Assembly (NCBI RefSeq): GCF_900100605.1
Contig: NZ_FNCN01000012.1
Coordinates: 158,435 to 222,434, forward strand
DNA from: Sinosporangium album
GTDB lineage: Bacteria; Actinomycetota; Actinomycetes; Streptosporangiales; Streptosporangiaceae
DNA: 64,000 nucleotides
Direction: 5' to 3'
The notes beneath the pieces are model-generated. The model was given only the letters and a program-made list of their open reading frames with translations. It was not told where the DNA came from and made no database searches. The translations under genes were made by a program, and so were the position numbers. Positions 59,875-64,000 of this stretch are shown one piece after another. Within the stretch, counting starts at the first letter, position 1. Each line of letters begins with the position of its first letter.

Positions 59875-62046
59875 GTGCGAAAGCGGCGAATTCTCCGGAT
59901 ACTACTGATTTTCGCTACAGGGGGACTGGTGCTGGCCGCGGGGGCGTTCGCCGTGGCCTGGGCCCTCACTCCCATCCCGGACAGCACCCAACCGGAGGCC
60001 ACGGCCCAGGCGTCGGTGATCTATTACCGCGACGGAAAGACCGTGCTCGCCAAGCAAGGCGTCAATCGCAAGCGGGTCGAACTCGCGAAGGTGCCCAAAC
60101 ATCTGAGGGATGCGGTTATTGCCGTTGAAAACCGGTCTTTCTACCGCGATAGCGGTGTTTCGATCAGCGGTACGGCACGGGCCGTATGGTCCACGGTCAC
60201 CGGGCAGCAGCTTCAAGGCGGATCCACGATCACGCAGCAGATGGTGCGCAATTACTACAGCGGCCTCGGACAGGAGAGATCGATTGTCCGCAAGTTGAAA
60301 GAGATTATGATCTCTCTCAAAGTGGATCAATCAAAGTCCAAGGACTGGGTGCTTGAGCAATACCTCAACACCATCTACTTCGGCCGCAGCGCGTGGGGCG
60401 TGCAGGCCGCCGCGGAGGCCTACTTCCGCAAGGACGTCAGCGAGCTGACCGTGGCCGAGAGCGCCTACCTCGCCGCCGTGATCCAGCAGCCGTCCAACTT
60501 CGCCAACCCCACCGGGGCCACGCGCGAGGCCGCCGAAGAGCGGTGGAAGAGCGTGATCGCCGCCATGCGCGAAACCGGGGCCCTCACCGCCGAGGAGGCC
60601 GCCGACCAGCGTTTTCCCACGTTGAAGAAGCCCAAGGCCCCCTTCACGCCCAAGGGCCAGCAGGGCTACATGATCGACCAGGTCAACGCCGAGATGGCCA
60701 GGCGGGGCTACACCGAGGAGCAGATCAACCAGGACGGCCTGCGCATCGTCACGACCTTCGACAAGAACCTCATGGCCGCGGCCGAGCGGGCCGTCACCTC
60801 CGTCCTGCCCGACGCCACGCCGAAGAAGGTGCGCACGGGGCTCGCCGCCGTGGACCCGGACTCCGGCGAGGTGCTGGCGTTCTACGGGGGGCGCTCCTGG
60901 GAGGAGAGCCAGTTCGACAACGCCTTCTACGCGAAGGTCCAGGCGGGGTCCACCTTCAAGGCGTACGCCCTGGCCGCCGCCCTGGAGGACGGCGTCGGAC
61001 TCTCCAGCCGGTTCGACGGCAACTCACCCCTGCGGGTGGCCTCCGCCGACCAGCCCATCCCCAACTCGAGCGGGCGCTCCTACGGCCAGGTCAATCTGGT
61101 CACGGCCACCCGCGAGTCGGTCAACACCGCCTTCGTGGACCTCGGCCAGCAGATCGGCCTGAACAAGGTCGCCGACGCGGCCAAGGCGGCCGGCATCCCC
61201 GAGAGCCAGCTCTCCCAGCACGAACAGGCGGCCACCTTCCCGCTCGGCGTCGCGTCGGTCAGCGCCGTACAGCAGGCGGCGGGCTACGCGACCTTCGCCT
61301 CCCAGGGCATCTACCACGAACCCCATGTGATCCGCTCGATCACGAGCGCGAACGACAAGAAGACCACGATCAAGGTCGCCGGCAAGCGTGCCTTCAGCGA
61401 GCAGACCGCCGCCGATACGACCTACGCCATGACCCAGGTGGTGCAGGCCGGCACCGGCACCGCCGCACGCCTGTGGGACCGGCCGGCGGCCGGCAAGACC
61501 GGAACCACCGACAAGTCGGGCGCAGCGTGGTTCGTGGGTTACACCCCGCAGTTGTCGACCGCTGTGAACATGTTCCGCGACGACAACAAGACCGTGTCCA
61601 TCCCCGGATACGGCGCGCAATACGGCGGTGGCCTGCCGGCGCAGATCTGGCGGGCCTTCATGGCCGAGGCCATGTCCGGCAAACCCGTCGAGCAGTTCCC
61701 CGAGCCGTCCGACATGGGATGGGGCGACAGCGGGAACGACGGGACCGGCAGCGGCGACTGGTACGACGACGGCTCTGGCGACGGCTACGTCAACCCGGAC
61801 CAGGGCACCGGCCGTACTGAGGGCCCCGACCCGCAGCCTTCCACACAGGCACCCGAGCAGTCCGGCAATCCCACCGGCCCGCCGGACGGCGAAGGCCCCG
61901 GCGACGGCCAGGGGCCCGGCGACGGCGACCCGCCGACGAACCCCGGCGACCCTGGAAATCCCAACCCGGGCGACCCTGACGAGGGCCAACCCGGCGACAC
62001 GACCGGACCGCCGGGAAAGACCCCCGCCCAACGCGACCCGCGCTAG
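59875..62046 (+). CDS. Class A penicillin-binding protein
   Basis: The 723-residue product has a short cytoplasmic tail, one membrane helix (about residues 8-31), a GT51 transglycosylase domain (IAVENRSFYRDSGVSISG near 82, with Asn for the usual Asp after the catalytic Glu; LQGGSTITQQMVRNYY near 113) and a transpeptidase domain (SxxK as GSTFKAY near 360, SVN near 416, KTGTTDKSG near 542). A Gly/Pro/Asp-rich tail of about 120 residues follows. It polymerises and crosslinks peptidoglycan. GTG has GGAG six bases upstream. Directly followed by IS remains. Confidence 0.95.
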   Translation: MRKRRILRILLIFATGGLVLAAGAFAVAWALTPIPDSTQPEATAQASVIYYRDGKTVLAKQGVNRKRVELAKVPKHLRDAVIAVENRSFYRDSGVSISGTARAVWSTVTGQQLQGGSTITQQMVRNYYSGLGQERSIVRKLKEIMISLKVDQSKSKDWVLEQYLNTIYFGRSAWGVQAAAEAYFRKDVSELTVAESAYLAAVIQQPSNFANPTGATREAAEERWKSVIAAMRETGALTAEEAADQRFPTLKKPKAPFTPKGQQGYMIDQVNAEMARRGYTEEQINQDGLRIVTTFDKNLMAAAERAVTSVLPDATPKKVRTGLAAVDPDSGEVLAFYGGRSWEESQFDNAFYAKVQAGSTFKAYALAAALEDGVGLSSRFDGNSPLRVASADQPIPNSSGRSYGQVNLVTATRESVNTAFVDLGQQIGLNKVADAAKAAGIPESQLSQHEQAATFPLGVASVSAVQQAAGYATFASQGIYHEPHVIRSITSANDKKTTIKVAGKRAFSEQTAADTTYAMTQVVQAGTGTAARLWDRPAAGKTGTTDKSGAAWFVGYTPQLSTAVNMFRDDNKTVSIPGYGAQYGGGLPAQIWRAFMAEAMSGKPVEQFPEPSDMGWGDSGNDGTGSGDWYDDGSGDGYVNPDQGTGRTEGPDPQPSTQAPEQSGNPTGPPDGEGPGDGQGPGDGDPPTNPGDPGNPNPGDPDEGQPGDTTGPPGKTPAQRDPR

Positions 62047-62095
62047 TCTAGGTGAGGCCTGGTGGCGGGCTGGCCGTGGCTGGCAGAACTCGGAT

Positions 62096-63102
62096 GTGGC
62101 GTGCTTCGATGTGACAGATTGCGAGTGGGCGTTGATCGAGCCGCACCTGTCGGTGGCGGCCACAGGGCCGTTGCCGCGGCGGGTGCGTGATCAGTTCAAC
62201 GGGATCCTGTGGCGGTTCCGCACCGGTTCCGGCTGGCGGCGTGACGTCCCGGAGCGCTACGGGCCCTGGTCCACGGTGTACTCCCGGTTCAACGGCTGGG
62301 CGAAAGCCGGGGTGTTCCGGGCCCTGATGGACGCGCTGATCGCCGAGGCCACAGCGCGCGGGAGGTCGGATTGGAGCTGGTCAGCGTGGACTCCACGATC
62401 GTGCGGGCGCACCAGGAGTCGGCCGGACTGGCGGTCGCCGGGGAGACCCTGGACGCGCTGGAGCAGGCGCTGACCGAGGAAGAAGGGGCTCCGCTTCCGC
62501 AGCAGCCGCCGGTACTGCGGGTGATGCGCCGCAGGCAGCACCCGGCACGGACGACGCGGACGACGCGGGTGCGGCGTCGGACCGGGACCGTGCCGCCGCA
62601 CGGCGACGGCGCAGGGCTTGGGCCAAAGCCGCCGGGCTCGGCCGGTCCCGGGGCGGGCTGAGCAGCAAGCTCCATGCCGCGGTCGACGCCGCGGGGCTGC
62701 CTCTGGCCTTCCTGCTGACGCCCGGGCAGGCCACCGACTGCCCGCGGTTCATGACGGTGCTGGACAGGATCCGCATTCCCGGTCCGGTCGGCCGGCCCCG
62801 GACCCGCCCTGCTGCGGTGGCCGCCGGCAAGGCGTACTCCTCCAAGGCCGACCGGGCTTATCTGCGCCGCCGCCGGATCGCCGCGGTCATCCCGGAGAAG
62901 AGCGATCAGCGGGCCAACCGGAAGAAGAAGGGGTCAGCCGGTGGGCGGCCCGTCGGCTCCGATCCGGAGCGCTACCGGCTGCGCAGCAGCATCGAACGCT
63001 GCTTCCAGAAGATCAAGACGGCCACCCATGGTCGAGTCGATCACGCAGAAGGACTATCCGGTGGCCTAGGCGATCATCCTCGTGTACGGCGCGCTCGTGC
63101 CT
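62096..63102 (+). pseudogene. Decayed IS5-family transposase
   Basis: Similarity to IS5-family transposases is spread over three frames. Frame 1 from GTG 62096 gives DCEWALIEPHL and WRFRTGSGWRRDVPERYGPWSTVYSRF (DUF4096-type N-terminus). Near 62365 a one-base deletion shifts to a frame with ELVSVDSTIVRAHQ (first catalytic Asp). By 62620 a third frame carries GLGRSRGGLSSKLH, PGQATDC and SSIERCF (the Glu). The second Asp (usual ADRAY) is Gly in AAGKAY, and the C-terminus breaks down with a TAG near 63066. The first shift could be programmed in an active IS, but the rest shows decay. No clear terminal inverted repeats were found. Confidence 0.8.
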
Positions 63103-63123
63103 GATCTGGCCGATGGTGAAGCC

Positions 63124-63149
63124 GCGCCCTGCCCCAGACGGCAGGGCGC
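63124..63149 (+). terminator. Hairpin after the transposase remnant
   Basis: Arms GCGCCCTGCC and GGCAGGGCGC with a six-base loop. Confidence 0.6.
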
Positions 63150-63205
63150 CCCTTCGGCCCCATGAGGTGCTTCGTCCCCATCTATGGCGGAAAGGAATCT
63201 TTACT

Positions 63206-63217
63206 TGAAACGTTTCA
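63206..63217. promoter_or_regulatory. LacI-type operator TGAAACGTTTCA
   Basis: A perfect 12-base palindrome 46 bases upstream of the next start codon. GAAACGTTTC is the typical core of LacI/GalR-family sites. A second palindrome GTGATGATCAC follows at 63221-63231. No LacI-type gene lies in the window. Confidence 0.5.
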
Positions 63218-63263
63218 TATGTGATGATCACTCAGTTTTGCAACGTCTGTTCGAAAGGTCGGA

Positions 63264-64000
63264 GTGAACACATCGCACACAGTGCCGAGATTACCCGCGC
63301 GAACGCGCCATCGCGCTGCCCTGATCGCAGTTCTATCGCTGCCCCTGTCGATCATGAGCGTGCCCGCGAACGCCCAGGAGCCCACGCCCACGACCTCGCC
63401 GCCAAGCGCCTTGGCCACCCCCACAGGCAAGGCGCTGGCGCAGGCCAAAAAGGACAAGCGGCGTGTCGAGATCACGTCGCTGCGTTCGGAAGCCGCGACC
63501 TTCTACGCCAACCCCGACGGTAAGACGCTCCGGATGGAACTCCACACCCGGCCGATCCGCGTCAAGAAGGCGGACGGCAAGGGCTTCACACCGATCGACA
63601 CCACCCTGGTGAAAGACGCCGGCGCCATCAAGCCCAAGTCCGCGCCGGGCGATCTCGTTCTGTCCGATGGCCAGGACAAGACCCTGCTCAAGAGCCGGGC
63701 AGCCGGTGCCACAGCGAAGATCACCACGCCCTCGGAACTGCCCAAGCCCAAGCTGAAAGGGAACACCGCCACCTACCCGGACGCCTACGGTGAGGGCCGC
63801 GACCTGGTGGTGATCGCGGACCCGACCGGGTTCCGGCAGCAGATCACCATCGCCCAGCGGCCCAGCGGTCCAGTCTCGTTCCGAGTGCCGCTGGACCTGC
63901 CCTCTGGCCTGTCGCTCAAGAGCAACGCCGCAGGCACGCCCGCCATCGTGGGCAAGGACGGCAAGACGCTGACCGAGGTGCGCCCAACCCTTGTGCAGGA
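63264..64000 (+). CDS. N-terminus of a large secreted protein (RHS/DNRLRE type), truncated by the window
   Basis: The frame is open from GTG 63264 to the window end (245 codons). A signal peptide (about residues 1-37, ending SVPANA) is followed by a Pro/Thr spacer, then SEAATFYANPDGKTLRMELHTRPIRVKKADGKGFTPIDTTL, a beta-rich region commonly found at the start of long actinobacterial wall-associated proteins with DNRLRE, LamG or RHS repeats. The ribosome site GGTCGGAG overlaps the GTG. TTA occurs at codon 10. What follows (toxin, adhesin, enzyme) cannot be told. Confidence 0.7.
   Translation, partial: MNTSHTVPRLPARTRHRAALIAVLSLPLSIMSVPANAQEPTPTTSPPSALATPTGKALAQAKKDKRRVEITSLRSEAATFYANPDGKTLRMELHTRPIRVKKADGKGFTPIDTTLVKDAGAIKPKSAPGDLVLSDGQDKTLLKSRAAGATAKITTPSELPKPKLKGNTATYPDAYGEGRDLVVIADPTGFRQQITIAQRPSGPVSFRVPLDLPSGLSLKSNAAGTPAIVGKDGKTLTEVRPTLVQ

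Overview
The window is a contiguous piece of a high-GC actinobacterial chromosome. Codons end almost always in G or C, GTG and TTG starts are common, and genes overlap by ATGA or GTGA. The mfd/mazG/eno/ftsB/ppx order resembles Mycobacterium tuberculosis Rv1020-Rv1026. F420-type PPOX protein, DUF501, and a DUF6292-like protein also fit Actinomycetia; a Streptosporangiales-type genome is my best inference, not a proof.

Layout. (1) 1-13.2 kb is a surface-glycan locus: a truncated GT2 and a WecG/TagA glycosyltransferase on the plus strand face a tightly overlapping minus-strand operon encoding a Wzz-like protein, O-antigen ligase/polymerase-like membrane protein, APH-fold kinase, two sulfotransferases and a flippase. 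Next come a GH26-like lipoprotein, a TauE/SafE permease, an APS kinase with a degenerate sulfurylase half, and a methyltransferase. Two sulfotransferases plus a PAPS-forming enzyme suggest a sulfated exopolysaccharide. (2) 13.4-22.2 kb is housekeeping: mfd, a SurA-like lipoprotein, mazG, eno, ftsB-like, DUF501, ppx. (3) 22.3-31 kb holds a secreted triple-repeat protein, a UDG, an NDH-2 behind a Rex-type operator, an ACT protein with a deformylase homologue whose catalytic Glu is Gln, an unusual class-I tRNA with UAA anticodon, a BI-1 protein, an F420-type PPOX protein and a thiolase. (4) 31-38.7 kb holds a beta-propeller lipoprotein, an SGNH hydrolase, and a transsulfuration locus (cbs, metB) with an orphan histidine kinase and two tiny membrane proteins. 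(5) 38.9-45.3 kb holds a MoxR-like AAA/VWA pair and a FIST-ROK operon. (6) 45.4-52.5 kb is a MacAB-like ABC export locus with a peptidoglycan-binding adaptor, two tandem paralogous lipoproteins, a membrane protein and a PadR regulator. (7) 52.5-64 kb holds ilvA, two convergent M1 peptidases, an RDD protein, hppD with a divergent Lrp regulator, a class A PBP, a decayed IS5-family transposase, and the start of a large secreted protein cut by the window edge.

Several strong hairpins separate these blocks and are listed as terminators. Four rare TTA codons were noticed (27078, about 38609, about 50033, 63291), three of them within the first 13 codons of their genes; no exhaustive TTA count was possible. 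No CRISPR array, rRNA, prophage or replication origin was seen.
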